Part shown: positions 53,183 through 62,824 of the stretch, piece by piece
Layout: the number at the start of each line of letters is the position of its first letter
Numbering within the stretch: the stretch's first letter is position 1
From: Spongiibacter sp. IMCC21906
GTDB lineage: Bacteria; Pseudomonadota; Gammaproteobacteria; Pseudomonadales; Spongiibacteraceae
Direction of reading: 5' to 3'
Length of the DNA stretch: 64,000 bases
Assembly (NCBI RefSeq): GCF_001010805.1
Contig: NZ_CP011477.1
Coordinates: 1,069,001 to 1,133,000, forward strand
The notes under the pieces: generated by a model
Databases searched by the model: none
What the model saw: only the letters and a program-made list of their open reading frames with translations
Told to the model about the DNA's origin: nothing
Translations under genes and position numbers: made by a program

Positions 53183-54895
53183 TTAATCATTTGGGTACAG
53201 CGGTCTTAAGCCTGAATCAACTTTCTTTGTCGCTGTTTTCGGCAATGTTTTTCTGCATTTGCTCACTTCATGTAGCAGTGCGTTGCGGTCCAAATCCATT
53301 TCATCTTGGCTGTAGAGACTGGCATCCAGTGCCCGGCAGTAGGTGTCGAGATTGGGAAAGGCGCCTGCCAAACCCGTTAAACTGACGTTTTCTTCCAGAG
53401 CCGCGCTCCCCCAGTCCAGCAGCTTCTGACGAAGCTCATTAGTGTTGCCGTCGCGTTTACAGGCTTGACGCAATGCTTTGAAGGTGGCTTTTTCATCCAG
53501 GTTTGCCGTCCCGTTTACCGCGGCGGTCTCTGCCGCTGGGGTAGAGCGGGCCGCTCTTAGCCACAGGCTCGCAAATAACAGGTTGCCCAAGGCTAGCACA
53601 GCGATAATGGCCCATTGCCAATTGGGTAGCAGCGTTGATGCAATCGTCTCCGCCTTGGTTTTGGTGTCGGCTTGTTGAGATGACGGTGGCGGATTTGCTG
53701 GTTGCTGGCTTACTGGAGCAGTAACGGTGAACTTACGCGGCGGCAATACCGCGTACTCTTGTTGATTGCTCTCGGTATTCCACCAGGCTATGCGAATTTC
53801 TGGCAGCTCGTAGCTGCCGGGTTTGGTGGGAATAATGGCCACGGATTCGGTGCGCTGTCCGGTCCAGTCGCCTTCTTCCGGGTTGCTGATACTGGCTTGG
53901 TCGGGATAGAGCTTGGCATTGGCCAGCTCGCTGCTTGGCAAAGCAGGGAGCTGTGAGCCGAGCAGGCCGTCGGCTTCGATCTTGATACTGCGGGTGACCG
54001 AGTCGCCAACCTCAATGCTGTCCAGGCTCTGGCTCCAGCTGTCGCTGATGCTTAAGGCTTTTGCGGGTAGCCAGACAGCGCCGTCAAAGTCACTGGCCGG
54101 CGGCATAACCCGCACGCGGTGCGCACTGCTACGCTTTACCACTAAGCGACCGGGGTCCAGCATGGACTGGCGGTAGCTCTCGACTCTGGCCTGTAAGGTC
54201 AGGGCCGGAATTTCCAGCTCGCCGCTGTGTTGGGGGTAGAGGCGGTAGCGGCGTTCGATAACTTGGTAGTAACGACCGTTAATGGTGGTTTGATAGCGTT
54301 CTTCTCCCGCGGCTTCAACGGTGGCGCCGGAGACTTCTAAGGGCTCCAGGGACGCTTCTAAAAAATTGACTGAGGTGAAAATTTTGACGGTGTAGGCCAG
54401 TTCCGATTGCACATAGGCAGAGCGGGGGGTGACGTCTGATTCCAGATAAACTTGTTCACTGCCGGTATTTTGTCGCTGAGGAGCATCGCTGACGGTCACG
54501 GTAATGGGCCGGGTGCGATATTTGCCCATTTGAATGGACGGAATAGATAAGTTGCCTTTGCGCTTGGGCGACAGGGTGTAGTCCCACTGCCGGAGTGAGC
54601 TGACCTTGCCGTTGATAAAGCTGCTGCGGCTGCTTTCCTGCTGATTGAGAATTCTAAAATCCTGCTCCAGTGCCTGTACCTCTGGGTCGGCAGAAAAGCT
54701 GATGCTATCGGCGGTCAGGCTGAGAGTGAGGGTTTCATCCAGTGACAACTGGTTGCGGTCTACCGTGGCCCGAACTTGGGTTTGCGCGGTAGCTGCATTG
54801 GTCCACAAACCAAACAGCAGGCTGAATATGGCGATTATCCAGAACGAGCTTTTGGTTGAGGGCTGGGCCTGTTTAATAGGGTGCATAGGCGTCAT
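53183..54895 (-). CDS. batD: BatD-like protein (aerotolerance operon)
   Basis: About 570 residues from the ATG at 54895; the frame opens at 55018 inside the preceding gene. It has a signal peptide (SSFWIIAIFSLLFGLWTNAATA), a BatD body of immunoglobulin-like beta domains (VRATVDRNQLSLDETLTLSLTADS; YVQSELAYTVKIF; PLEVSGATVEAAGEERYQTTINGRYYQVIERRYRLYPQHSGELEIPALTL), and a single C-terminal membrane segment (WAIIAVLALGNLLFASLWL) with a cytoplasmic tail. Last gene of the moxR-bat operon; role in envelope stress or oxygen tolerance is by family. Confidence 0.9.
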   Translation of the reverse strand: MTPMHPIKQAQPSTKSSFWIIAIFSLLFGLWTNAATAQTQVRATVDRNQLSLDETLTLSLTADSISFSADPEVQALEQDFRILNQQESSRSSFINGKVSSLRQWDYTLSPKRKGNLSIPSIQMGKYRTRPITVTVSDAPQRQNTGSEQVYLESDVTPRSAYVQSELAYTVKIFTSVNFLEASLEPLEVSGATVEAAGEERYQTTINGRYYQVIERRYRLYPQHSGELEIPALTLQARVESYRQSMLDPGRLVVKRSSAHRVRVMPPASDFDGAVWLPAKALSISDSWSQSLDSIEVGDSVTRSIKIEADGLLGSQLPALPSSELANAKLYPDQASISNPEEGDWTGQRTESVAIIPTKPGSYELPEIRIAWWNTESNQQEYAVLPPRKFTVTAPVSQQPANPPPSSQQADTKTKAETIASTLLPNWQWAIIAVLALGNLLFASLWLRAARSTPAAETAAVNGTANLDEKATFKALRQACKRDGNTNELRQKLLDWGSAALEENVSLTGLAGAFPNLDTYCRALDASLYSQDEMDLDRNALLHEVSKCRKTLPKTATKKVDSGLRPLYPND

Positions 54896-56840
54896 CTTCG
54901 CTAAGGTCCTGCCGATTACTTCTTTGCTGTGATTGATAGCGGAATTTCCTTTCCAGTAAACCTGCTGGGTTGTCCGGTATTTTCCGCAGCCATTGTTCTC
55001 TGGCTTGCTGGTCTTCACTTAATTGTTGGTCTTCCTGCGTGGCGGCGCGGCCTTGGGCAGCCTGAGCTTGCGGTGGCTCTTTATCGTCATTGCTACTGGC
55101 AGCTTGCTGCTCGGGCTGGCCTTGCTGAGCATGGTCTTTAGCGGCTTGAGCTTGGCGCTGTTCTTTCTGCTGTTGCGCTTGCTGCTGAGCGTCGTCCTTG
55201 CCTGCTTGGTCGTTTTGTTCTTGCTCTTGGTTCTGGCCGGATTGCTGATCTTTAGCTTGATCACCATTTTGACCTTGCTTGTCAGACGGTTGGCCATCTT
55301 GCTTTTGGTTTTGTTTTGATTGGCCGTTATCTTGTTGATTTTGCTGATCTTGATTCTGTTCTTGCTGCTTCTCGTTCTGTTTATTCTGATCCTGCTGGTT
55401 TTGATTTTGTTGCTGCTTGTCTTGCGAATCAGAATTCTGCTGATCATCGCCACCTTGCTGCTGCTGCTGTTGTTTTTCCTGTTGCTCTTTCAGTTCTTGA
55501 ATTAACTGACGATTAGCGTGGGCGTCGGTCATTTTTGGCTGTTTTTCCAGCGCTTTGTCATAGGCGGCAATCGCGCCATCTAAATCACCGGCGTTGGCAA
55601 GCGCGTTGCCACGGTTGTAGTGAGCGTCTGCGGTGTCGCTTTGGCCAAAGGCCTCTGCTGCGGCAGCGTAATTACCGGCGCGATAATTAGCGGCGCCTTG
55701 CCACATGGGGTCTTTAAACGCTTTTGCCGCCTCGGCGGGGGCGCTCTCCATCAGCGCCGCGCCGCGTTGGTCCGGGGTTGTCCAAAGTTCTCCCCAGCTG
55801 AGGGCGTAGGATGGGTTGCTATGACTGCCGAGTAGACCTGCTAATAACAGTGTTGGCATCCAGCTGCGTCTAAAGCAGAGCAGTGCAAGGGGGAGACAGA
55901 GTAATACCAGCCAGTGTCCCGCGTCTTGCCATTGGTCAAAACGGCGATCCAGGCTGTGCTGTTCGCCTTTATCAACTTGGCTAGCCACGGCATTCAGGCT
56001 TTCGATGTCGCTATTGTCCAAGCTAAGGCTTCGGTACAGCCCGCCACTAGAGGAGGCCAGCTTGCGAAGATTGGCTTCTTTGAGTTTGGGAACAATAATG
56101 CTGCCGTCGTTATTGCGGGCAAAGCCGCCGTCGCTCAGAGGGATGGGCGCGCCGTCTTTGCTGCCCACCGCCAATACGGATACGGGGTAGGGCGTGTCGG
56201 CCAGCAGTGATTTAATCCCGTCCATTTGCTGATCTTCTACGCCATCGCTAATCAACAATATCTGCCCATTGCTGCCTCGGCCATTGTCCAGCAGTTCAAT
56301 GGCTTTTTGCATTGCCGCTTTCGGGTTGCTGCCAATAACCGGCATCATGCCTGGGTATAAGCCCGGCAATAAGGTGAGCAAGGTGTTGCTGTCATCGGTG
56401 AGGGGGGCAACCACAAAGGCATCGCCGGAAAACACCACCAAACCTGTCTGACCATCTTCCCGTAGTTGCAGAATATCCCGGAGCTTGAATTTTGCCTGCT
56501 TAAAACGCGAGGGCTTAATGTCCTCGGCCAGCATGGAGGGCGACATATCCAAAATGATCGCTAGTGCCTGCTGATTTTTATACAGGGCAACGGGTGCCTG
56601 TTGCCATGACGGGCCCAGCAAGGCGAGTTGTAGCAATAGGGCGGCCGTCATCAAGCTGAGTAATCTGCGGCGAGGTTTGGTGTGCACCTCATTTTGCAGC
56701 AGATAGGGCAGCAGTGTGGGGTCAATATATTTTTGCCAGCGCTGGCCTTGCCAGCGGCCTCTCATTAATAAAATGACAGTGAGAATAAGTAGCGGCGCTG
56801 CCCAGAGCATCTCGGGGCGCAAAAAGTGCAAGTCTGGCAT
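54873..56840 (-). CDS. BatB/BatC fusion: vWA domain, TPR and Gln-rich tail
   Basis: 655 residues. Two N-terminal membrane segments, a von Willebrand A domain with the MIDAS motif DMSPS (98-102), a membrane segment near 307-323 and another near 327-340, then TPR repeats (about 355-440), so BatB and BatC functions are joined. Residues about 452-605 are an extreme Gln/Asn/Asp/Lys-rich low-complexity stretch (for example DQQNSDSQDKQQQNQNQQ), encoded at about 55026-55487, before a conserved tail WLRKIPDNPAGLLERKFRYQ. The gene starts 1 bp after batA ends. Confidence 0.9.
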   Translation of the reverse strand: MPDLHFLRPEMLWAAPLLILTVILLMRGRWQGQRWQKYIDPTLLPYLLQNEVHTKPRRRLLSLMTAALLLQLALLGPSWQQAPVALYKNQQALAIILDMSPSMLAEDIKPSRFKQAKFKLRDILQLREDGQTGLVVFSGDAFVVAPLTDDSNTLLTLLPGLYPGMMPVIGSNPKAAMQKAIELLDNGRGSNGQILLISDGVEDQQMDGIKSLLADTPYPVSVLAVGSKDGAPIPLSDGGFARNNDGSIIVPKLKEANLRKLASSSGGLYRSLSLDNSDIESLNAVASQVDKGEQHSLDRRFDQWQDAGHWLVLLCLPLALLCFRRSWMPTLLLAGLLGSHSNPSYALSWGELWTTPDQRGAALMESAPAEAAKAFKDPMWQGAANYRAGNYAAAAEAFGQSDTADAHYNRGNALANAGDLDGAIAAYDKALEKQPKMTDAHANRQLIQELKEQQEKQQQQQQGGDDQQNSDSQDKQQQNQNQQDQNKQNEKQQEQNQDQQNQQDNGQSKQNQKQDGQPSDKQGQNGDQAKDQQSGQNQEQEQNDQAGKDDAQQQAQQQKEQRQAQAAKDHAQQGQPEQQAASSNDDKEPPQAQAAQGRAATQEDQQLSEDQQAREQWLRKIPDNPAGLLERKFRYQSQQRSNRQDLSEDDAYAPY

Positions 56841-57848
56841 TTATCTGCTCCTCCCGAGTCGGCTAAACAGTGCCAGCAATCCCATTGCTCCGGCGGCAAA
56901 CAACAACGGCCATTGCAGCAGTGAGCGTGTGGGCCTAAGGGTTTCGCCTTCTTGCTCAATAGGCTCCAGCTCGGCAATGGCTTGATAGGCTTGTTGCAGT
57001 TCTTGTGGATTGCGAGCCCGGAAATATTGGCCGCCAGTGGTGTCAGCAATGGCCTTGAGGCTGGCTTCATCGAGGTCGGCGGAAGGGTTTACCGTACGGG
57101 CGCCGAAGTTGCTGCCAAAAATCCCCGGCACTTTCATTTCGGTGGCACCGACACCAATTGTATAAATTTTAACCTGCTCTGCTGCGGCCAGCTTGGCAGC
57201 TTGGATCGGGTCAATATTGCTGGCGGTGTCGGCACCGTCGGTGAGCAATACCACCACTCGGCTATCGCTGGGGCGGTCCCGCAAGCGTTTAATGGCAAAG
57301 CCGATGGCGTCGCCAATGGCGGTTTGTTTACCCGCAAAACCCACTTGGGCCTCGTCCATTAGCGTGCCTAGCGTATTCAAGTCGAAAGACAGTGGCGATT
57401 GAATATAGGCTTGGCTGCCAAATAAGATCAGCCCTAAGCGGTCACCGCTGCGCTGGCGAATAAATTCTTTCACCACGGCTTTGACCACGGTAATTCGGGG
57501 CAGGGCCTCGTCTTGAATTACCATATCTTCTTGGCGCATAGAGCCAGAAATATCGACAGCGAGCATCAGGTCACGGCCACTGGTTTCTAAGGTAATAGGC
57601 TGGCCAATCCAGACGGGGCGAGCCGCACCGGCCAGCAGTGCCAGCCAGATCAGTAGCAATAACAACAGGCGCCACCAAGGGTTGGCGCTCGTTTTGTTTA
57701 AATGCTGGGCGTCGCCTAATGATTGTAGGCGGTCAAAAAATGGCACCCGCAGTGCCGCGCCGGTAGCGGCGGGCTTAGAGAGCAGGTACACCAACACTGG
57801 CAGGGGGATTAACCAAAACAACCACGGCCATTGAAACTCAAACATGCT
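56841..57848 (-). CDS. batA: BatA-like vWA-domain membrane protein
   Basis: 335 residues from the ATG at 57848, preceded by GGAGG; a longer frame overlaps the DUF4381 gene further. N-terminal membrane segments (PWLFWLIPLPVLVYLL; LLLLLLIWLALLAGA), a vWA domain with the MIDAS motif DISGS, and a C-terminal membrane segment (LLQWPLLFAAGAMGLLALF). It is the usual partner of BatB and lies directly upstream of the BatB/C gene. Confidence 0.92.
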   Translation of the reverse strand, partial: SMFEFQWPWLFWLIPLPVLVYLLSKPAATGAALRVPFFDRLQSLGDAQHLNKTSANPWWRLLLLLLIWLALLAGAARPVWIGQPITLETSGRDLMLAVDISGSMRQEDMVIQDEALPRITVVKAVVKEFIRQRSGDRLGLILFGSQAYIQSPLSFDLNTLGTLMDEAQVGFAGKQTAIGDAIGFAIKRLRDRPSDSRVVVLLTDGADTASNIDPIQAAKLAAAEQVKIYTIGVGATEMKVPGIFGSNFGARTVNPSADLDEASLKAIADTTGGQYFRARNPQELQQAYQAIAELEPIEQEGETLRPTRSLLQWPLLFAAGAMGLLALFSRLGRSR

Positions 57849-58311
57849 GGCCTCCCCGGTGTTTACGCAGCCAGCGTCTAATCTCTGCCAGCAGGGTTTG
57901 TCGATCAGCAAGCTTGGCGCTAGGGTTGTAGGCCGCGTTGCTGAGCTTGTCAGCTTGTGTCGGTGAAATAAGACCGTCCTGGCTTAAAAATGCGGCCCAG
58001 CTGTCGCCACTCAGCGCGGCAACCTGTTGGGGCGGGTAGCTTTGCATGGCCACTCGACGCAGCAGGGTATTGAGTTGTTGGGCGAGCTGATGGTCTGAGG
58101 CAATCTCGGCCACACTGGCGAGCTCGGTCAATGCCTCTTGGCGGTAGGCCTTTTGTTTGCGATTGCGCCGCCATAGCCCAATACCAATAATGGCGCTTAA
58201 GACCACCACGGCTATGACAAGCCACCACCCTATGGCCGGAGGAAACCAGTGGATAGCGCTGGGTAGATGAATGTCCGCAAGTCGGGCGGTGTCGGGAATC
58301 GCACTGTTCAT
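57838..58311 (-). CDS. DUF4381 family membrane protein
   Basis: 157 residues with a proline-rich N-terminus (LADIHLPSAIHWFPPAIGWW), one membrane segment (WLVIAVVVLSAIIGIGLWRR) and a cytoplasmic helical tail (LLRRVAMQSYPPQQVAALSGDSWAAFL). This matches DUF4381, a regular member of moxR-bat operons. Overlaps both neighbours by a few bases, so tightly coupled. Confidence 0.9.
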   Translation of the reverse strand: MNSAIPDTARLADIHLPSAIHWFPPAIGWWLVIAVVVLSAIIGIGLWRRNRKQKAYRQEALTELASVAEIASDHQLAQQLNTLLRRVAMQSYPPQQVAALSGDSWAAFLSQDGLISPTQADKLSNAAYNPSAKLADRQTLLAEIRRWLRKHRGGQHV

Positions 58312-59261
58312 GACAGCCCCAGCTCTTTTTGCAGCACTGGAAAAAAGGCCTGGTCGGTGGTGAGGTTGATGAGTCGAATGCCCATTTTTCGGAGCTGTAG
58401 CTTGAGGTTTGTTTGTTGCTCGGCACTGTGGTCAGAAAAACGTTGGCGCAGATTTTTGCCAATATTTAAATGCAGACGCTGTTGGCCATTACTGACGCTG
58501 AGAAGGCCTGCGTTGGGCAGTTGCTGTTCCATGGGGTCGTGTATGTTTAGCGCAAACACATCGCTGTGCCGGCTGAGTAGATGTAGCTGCCGAATGCCTT
58601 CTTCATCCAAGCCTTGAAAGTCACTGATTAAAAATACTGAGCTGCCGGGGCGGTTGATGCGGCGCAATTCCTCTAAAGCCTTGGCCAGGCTTTGGCCGGT
58701 ATTTGGGGAGGCGGCCGGGTTTTCTGCTAAGGCGTGATTGTATTCCACCGCTTGGTGGATCAGAGAAAGGGCCGAGCGGTGGTTGCGCCGGGGCCGTACT
58801 TCTTTGTGGCCGGTATCATTAAAAATGAGGCCGCCGACCCGGTCGTTACTCTCTAGTGCTGTCCACGCCAAGAGTGCCATAACATGGCTGGCCAGTACCG
58901 ATTTGAAACAGCGCTGACTACCAAAAAACATATTTTGGCGCTGGTCCAGAAACAGCAGTACCGGCCTCTCGGTTTCTTCTTCAAAGACTTTGGTGTGGGC
59001 GGTGGTGGTACGTGCGGTAACGCGCCAATCGATATGACGAATTTCATCGCCACCTTGATATTCGCGAACATGGTGAAAGCTCAGGCCGCGGCCGCGAAAG
59101 GGTGAGGCGTGACCGCCTAGCTGGCGACTGCGCTTGCGGCTCTTCCAGCGTTTGACGTGCTTGGCCAGCAGGCGCAGGCGAATCAACGCCGGTTGTTCTA
59201 CCAGCGCGCCATAGGCACTGCCCAGCTCCAGGGTGGTTTTTTGCTCTTGCTGAGCACTCAT
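58308..59261 (-). CDS. DUF58 domain protein
   Basis: 317 residues. The DUF58 hallmark is present: GRGLSFHHVREYQGGDEIRHIDWRVTARTTTAHTKVFEEETERPVLLFLDQRQNMFFGS, where the last part begins a vWA-like domain with Asp in LFLDQRQ. Between moxR and DUF4381 in the canonical order, overlapping moxR by 4 bp. Confidence 0.93.
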   Translation of the reverse strand: MSAQQEQKTTLELGSAYGALVEQPALIRLRLLAKHVKRWKSRKRSRQLGGHASPFRGRGLSFHHVREYQGGDEIRHIDWRVTARTTTAHTKVFEEETERPVLLFLDQRQNMFFGSQRCFKSVLASHVMALLAWTALESNDRVGGLIFNDTGHKEVRPRRNHRSALSLIHQAVEYNHALAENPAASPNTGQSLAKALEELRRINRPGSSVFLISDFQGLDEEGIRQLHLLSRHSDVFALNIHDPMEQQLPNAGLLSVSNGQQRLHLNIGKNLRQRFSDHSAEQQTNLKLQLRKMGIRLINLTTDQAFFPVLQKELGLS

Positions 59262-60214
59262 GCCACGGGGACGACCTGAAGGAGACGATCAATGACCCGA
59301 TCTTTGGCAATGCCATCTGCTTCGGCTTCAAAGCTTAAAATTAACCGGTGCCGAAGCACGTCTCTTGCTACCGATTGCACATCGTCGGGGCTCACATAGT
59401 CGCGTTCCCGCAGCCAGGCTTGGGCGCGAGCGCAACGGTCTAAGGCAATGGTGGCGCGGGGGCTGGCGCCCACCTCTATCCAGCTGGCCAGTTCGGCATC
59501 AAAAGCCTCGGGCTTGCGGGTGGCGATAACGAGTTGTACTAGATATTGCTCGACGGTTTCGGCCATATGCAGGCCGAGAATATCTTGGCGGGCAGCTAAA
59601 ATTTGCTCGGGACTAATGACCTCGGGTTGAGGAATGTCGCCCAGTGCTTCGGCTCTGACCCGGCGCAAAATTTCTAGCTCAGCGGCGGCGTCTGGATAGT
59701 CTACATTGACATGCATTAAAAAGCGGTCGAGCTGGGCCTCTGGCAGAGGGTAGGTGCCTTCCTGTTCCAATGGGTTTTGGGTGGCCATCACCAAAAACAA
59801 CTCTGGCAGTGGAAAGGTGTTGCTACCGACGCTGACTTGGCGCTCGGCCATTGCCTCTAGCAAGGCGGACTGGACTTTGGCCGGGGCGCGGTTGATTTCA
59901 TCGGCCAGGACCAGATTGTGAAAAACCGGCCCGGCTTGAAAGTTAAATTCGCCAGTTTCGGGGCGGTAAATATCGGTGCCGGTCACGTCCCCGGGAAGCA
60001 AATCGGGGGTGAACTGGATGCGTTGAAAACTGGCATCGATGCCATCGGATAGGGTTTTGATGGCCTTGGTTTTTGCCAGCCCCGGTGCACCCTCTACTAA
60101 CAGATGGCCATCGGCCAGCAGGGCGATAAGCAGGCGCTCTACCAAGGCTTCTTGGCCAATAATATGGGCGTTCAGCCATTGCTGTAATTGGCTGATGGCG
60201 TGTCGTTGGGTCAT
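59258..60214 (-). CDS. MoxR-type AAA+ ATPase
   Basis: 318 residues. Walker A GAPGLAKT, Walker B LVLADEINRAPAKVQSALLEAMAERQVS, sensor 1 VMATQNPLEQEGTYPLPEAQLDRF and the C-terminal lid with YVSPDDVQSVARDVLRHR. MoxR ATPases act as chaperones for the vWA proteins encoded in the same operon. First gene of the moxR-DUF58-DUF4381-batA-batB/C-batD operon; 92 bp separate it from the wax-ester synthase gene on the same strand. Confidence 0.95.
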   Translation of the reverse strand: MTQRHAISQLQQWLNAHIIGQEALVERLLIALLADGHLLVEGAPGLAKTKAIKTLSDGIDASFQRIQFTPDLLPGDVTGTDIYRPETGEFNFQAGPVFHNLVLADEINRAPAKVQSALLEAMAERQVSVGSNTFPLPELFLVMATQNPLEQEGTYPLPEAQLDRFLMHVNVDYPDAAAELEILRRVRAEALGDIPQPEVISPEQILAARQDILGLHMAETVEQYLVQLVIATRKPEAFDAELASWIEVGASPRATIALDRCARAQAWLRERDYVSPDDVQSVARDVLRHRLILSFEAEADGIAKDRVIDRLLQVVPVA

Positions 60215-60306
60215 GGAACGATTTTCCTTGCTCGCTTAGATTTTTATTGACGCTCAATACCGTTATTTGGGGGTGTTTATCGGTATTTCAAGCGCCGCTA
60301 TAGCAG

Positions 60307-61749
60307 TTAATGTCCAGTGGCAGTGAGCAACTCTTGGTAGCTCTGTTGCAAACAGTCGCGGTATTTTTCGGGCTGAGTGAGGGTGTTGGGTGCACTCAAT
60401 ACAGTTAAGCAAATTCTTTGCTGATAACTCAGGGCAACATGGAACAGACCGCAGCCATCAGTAATCAGGCCAATGGCTTGAATATCCACTAATTCTGCGC
60501 CATTTAAGGAAAGGCTTTCTCTCGGCCCGGGAATATTACTTAGCACTGTTGCCAAGGGCATAGGTAAGCCGCCGGGAATTTGGCAAGCGGCACTCAAGCC
60601 CCATAGCAGAGATTTTTCTGCCAGGCTGGGCATATGTTTGGCGACATTCATAAGTGAAAAGCGGCCCATGCTGTCTGAGGATTTTTTGGCACAGTGGGCG
60701 CTATAGCGCACGGCTTGTAAACGCTGCAGAGGATCCTCGATATCCACCCTGAGTCCCGCCACCATCATGCCCAATGCGTTGCCGCCTTTACCGCTTTTTT
60801 TCGTGCGCACGTTGATGGGCACGAGGCCGCCCAGAGGGTCGGCGGGGAGTTGGTTTTGGGCGATGAGATAGTGTCGTAAGCCGCCACTGACAATGGCCAG
60901 CAGTACTTGATTGAGAGTGGTGCCCGGTTGCTGTTTACGGATGCTGTTTAGCGCGTCTAACTCAAAGTGGAGGCTGAGTAGCTGCCGCTCGGCAGTGATC
61001 TTTTTGTTAAAGGGGCTGCGTTGCCAGCTGGGCGGCAGCTGGCGATTACCCTCTGGGCTCACTTGCGAGCCGTCGTGTTGCGCTTTTGCGCGCTGCATTT
61101 TTGGCAGTAGCTTGCGACCTTCACTGAGTAAATGCAGGGGGCGACGGAAGTGATTGATATAGGCCCGCCACAAGAGGCGGGAAGATGACGGTGCAGGTTC
61201 TCCTACCCATGAGTCTGTTTCACGGTTGTCGATATTACTGCTGGTATTACGCTGAGGGTTATCGTGAAGCGAGGCTAAAATTTGGGTTGCTGATACGCCG
61301 TCCAAGGCGGCGTGGTGAACCTTAAGAAACAGCCCATAGCTATTGCTGGGGTACTCTGGGAGCTGGCCCAAACCGTCGATGATGTGGGCTTCCCAAAGGG
61401 GCTTTGAAAAATCCATAGCTTGGCCATGAAGGGTGGCCAGTAGTTGCTCTAAATTCTGATGATTGGCTTTGCTTCCCAATCGGTGCCGAAAGACGTGTTT
61501 TTCCAGGGCAAAGTCGGCATCTTCGATCCAATAAGGGTGGTCCAATCCTTTGGGGACGGTGACCAGTCGGCGCCGGAACACAGTGGACAGCGGCAGTGCG
61601 TGACTGATGCGCTGGCAGAGGTTTTGGTGGCGAATGTCCGGGTGGACTCGAGTGGTTTCCTTATACACCAGCATGGCAGCGATGTGCATCGGCGTGCGCG
61701 GGCTTTCGCCGTGAACAAAAAAAGCGTCTAGTCCATTTAACTGTTCCAT
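60307..61749 (-). CDS. Wax ester synthase/diacylglycerol acyltransferase (WS/DGAT)
   Basis: 480 residues, the usual length. The start MEQLNGLDAFFVHGESPRTPMHIAA and the catalytic motif HHAALDG (145-151, H-H-x3-D-G) are family signatures; later the PLGGLVPINVRTK and NIPGPRESLSLNGA segments agree. The enzyme esterifies fatty alcohols or diacylglycerol with acyl-CoA to make storage wax esters or triacylglycerol. It fits the lipases at 7.8-10.6 kb and the acyl-CoA genes of this window. Confidence 0.95.
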   Translation of the reverse strand: MEQLNGLDAFFVHGESPRTPMHIAAMLVYKETTRVHPDIRHQNLCQRISHALPLSTVFRRRLVTVPKGLDHPYWIEDADFALEKHVFRHRLGSKANHQNLEQLLATLHGQAMDFSKPLWEAHIIDGLGQLPEYPSNSYGLFLKVHHAALDGVSATQILASLHDNPQRNTSSNIDNRETDSWVGEPAPSSSRLLWRAYINHFRRPLHLLSEGRKLLPKMQRAKAQHDGSQVSPEGNRQLPPSWQRSPFNKKITAERQLLSLHFELDALNSIRKQQPGTTLNQVLLAIVSGGLRHYLIAQNQLPADPLGGLVPINVRTKKSGKGGNALGMMVAGLRVDIEDPLQRLQAVRYSAHCAKKSSDSMGRFSLMNVAKHMPSLAEKSLLWGLSAACQIPGGLPMPLATVLSNIPGPRESLSLNGAELVDIQAIGLITDGCGLFHVALSYQQRICLTVLSAPNTLTQPEKYRDCLQQSYQELLTATGH

Positions 61750-61862
61750 GGTGCCTTCTTGGTATTCAAGGTGGATGTCGCTGGATCACGCAGTCTGCGC
61801 GTTGAATTGTCGCTGCTTAAAATTATCATTGTCCCGGCGGCTAAGACAGGGCCGAGACAGAT

Positions 61863-62720
61863 TTACTGGGAGAAATTTTTAAGAATTCGCAACTGCACGT
61901 CAATAGTGACCGTTAGGGCGGTGATTTGTTGCACGCTCTGCCGGGCTTCTTGGCTACTGCGGTAAAAATGCGGCGTCATGGCCAGCAGCCACTGCAGTTG
62001 TTGTTGTGGAATGGTTGGGCTGCTGTAGTTGAGCTGCTGGTCGACGACGAGCTGCCATTGCTCGTTTAGTTCTGCAGCCAGGCTGCTGACTGGATTGCGC
62101 CGCACTTCGGGGTACAGTCGTTCTCTCAGTTCGATAAGGTGGTCTGGTCCCGCGTCCAGCATCACAATAAGGCCGCCGGGTTTAAGCACACGTTTGAATT
62201 CGTCAAACACCGGAAAACCAAAGTTACAGAGCACAATATCCTGGCTGCTGGTGCTGAAGGGGAGCTGTCGATTGCTGGCCACAACCCCTTCTAAGCCGGG
62301 GTTGCGGGCGCGGCAGGCTCGCACGGCCCATTTGGATATATCCAGGCCGCAAGCTTGTATTGCGGGTTGGCGCGGAAGCAAGGCATGGCAGAGCTGGTTC
62401 AGGTAATAGCCTTCGCCGCAGCCAGCATCGAGAATGCTGACGGTTTTGCCCTCGGTTAGCAGTGGCATAAGTTTGCTGTTGATTGCCGCTGCGAGAGGTT
62501 GATAAACCCCAGTGTCGAGAAAATCCCGTCGGGCGTTGACCATGTCTCGGCTGTCGCCAGGGTCTTTTGAGCGCTTGTTTTGTACCGGTAATAAATTGAC
62601 ATAACCCTGCCGGGCGATATCAAAACTGTGGCCTGATGGGCAGCGCCAGCTTTGCTCTGTTTGGCTCAAGCCTTGCTGACAAAGCGGGCATTGTAAATTG
62701 CTTAAGGGAAGGTATGACAT
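61863..62720 (-). CDS. rlmA: 23S rRNA (guanine-N1)-methyltransferase RlmA-like
   Basis: 285 residues from the ATG at 62720; the frame opens further upstream over the ABC gene without similarity. An N-terminal zinc finger (CPLC then RCPSGHSFD) precedes RQGYVNLLP, the RlmA signature. The SAM-binding motif is SILDAGCGEGYYL, followed by DISKWAVRACR and VVLDAGP-type segments (LIVMLDAGPDHLIELRERLYPE). It methylates G745 of 23S rRNA in E. coli. Convergent spacing to the wax-ester gene is 113 bp. Confidence 0.87.
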   Translation of the reverse strand: MSYLPLSNLQCPLCQQGLSQTEQSWRCPSGHSFDIARQGYVNLLPVQNKRSKDPGDSRDMVNARRDFLDTGVYQPLAAAINSKLMPLLTEGKTVSILDAGCGEGYYLNQLCHALLPRQPAIQACGLDISKWAVRACRARNPGLEGVVASNRQLPFSTSSQDIVLCNFGFPVFDEFKRVLKPGGLIVMLDAGPDHLIELRERLYPEVRRNPVSSLAAELNEQWQLVVDQQLNYSSPTIPQQQLQWLLAMTPHFYRSSQEARQSVQQITALTVTIDVQLRILKNFSQ

Positions 62721-62824
62721 TAACTCAGCGGGGCCGTGGTGGTTAAGGAGGCGATTATGGCGTGATCGGCTCACAGAGACCAGCGCCGCTCGCCAGCAAC
62801 TCGGTTCGTCATTAAAAAGTGCGC

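Noticed and set aside
55019-55505. Leu/Val/Ile-rich and Lys/Asn-rich frames overlapping the Gln-rich part of the BatB/C gene
   Set aside because: They are frame-shifted or antisense readings of the CAG/CAA-rich stretch and have no independent start signals.
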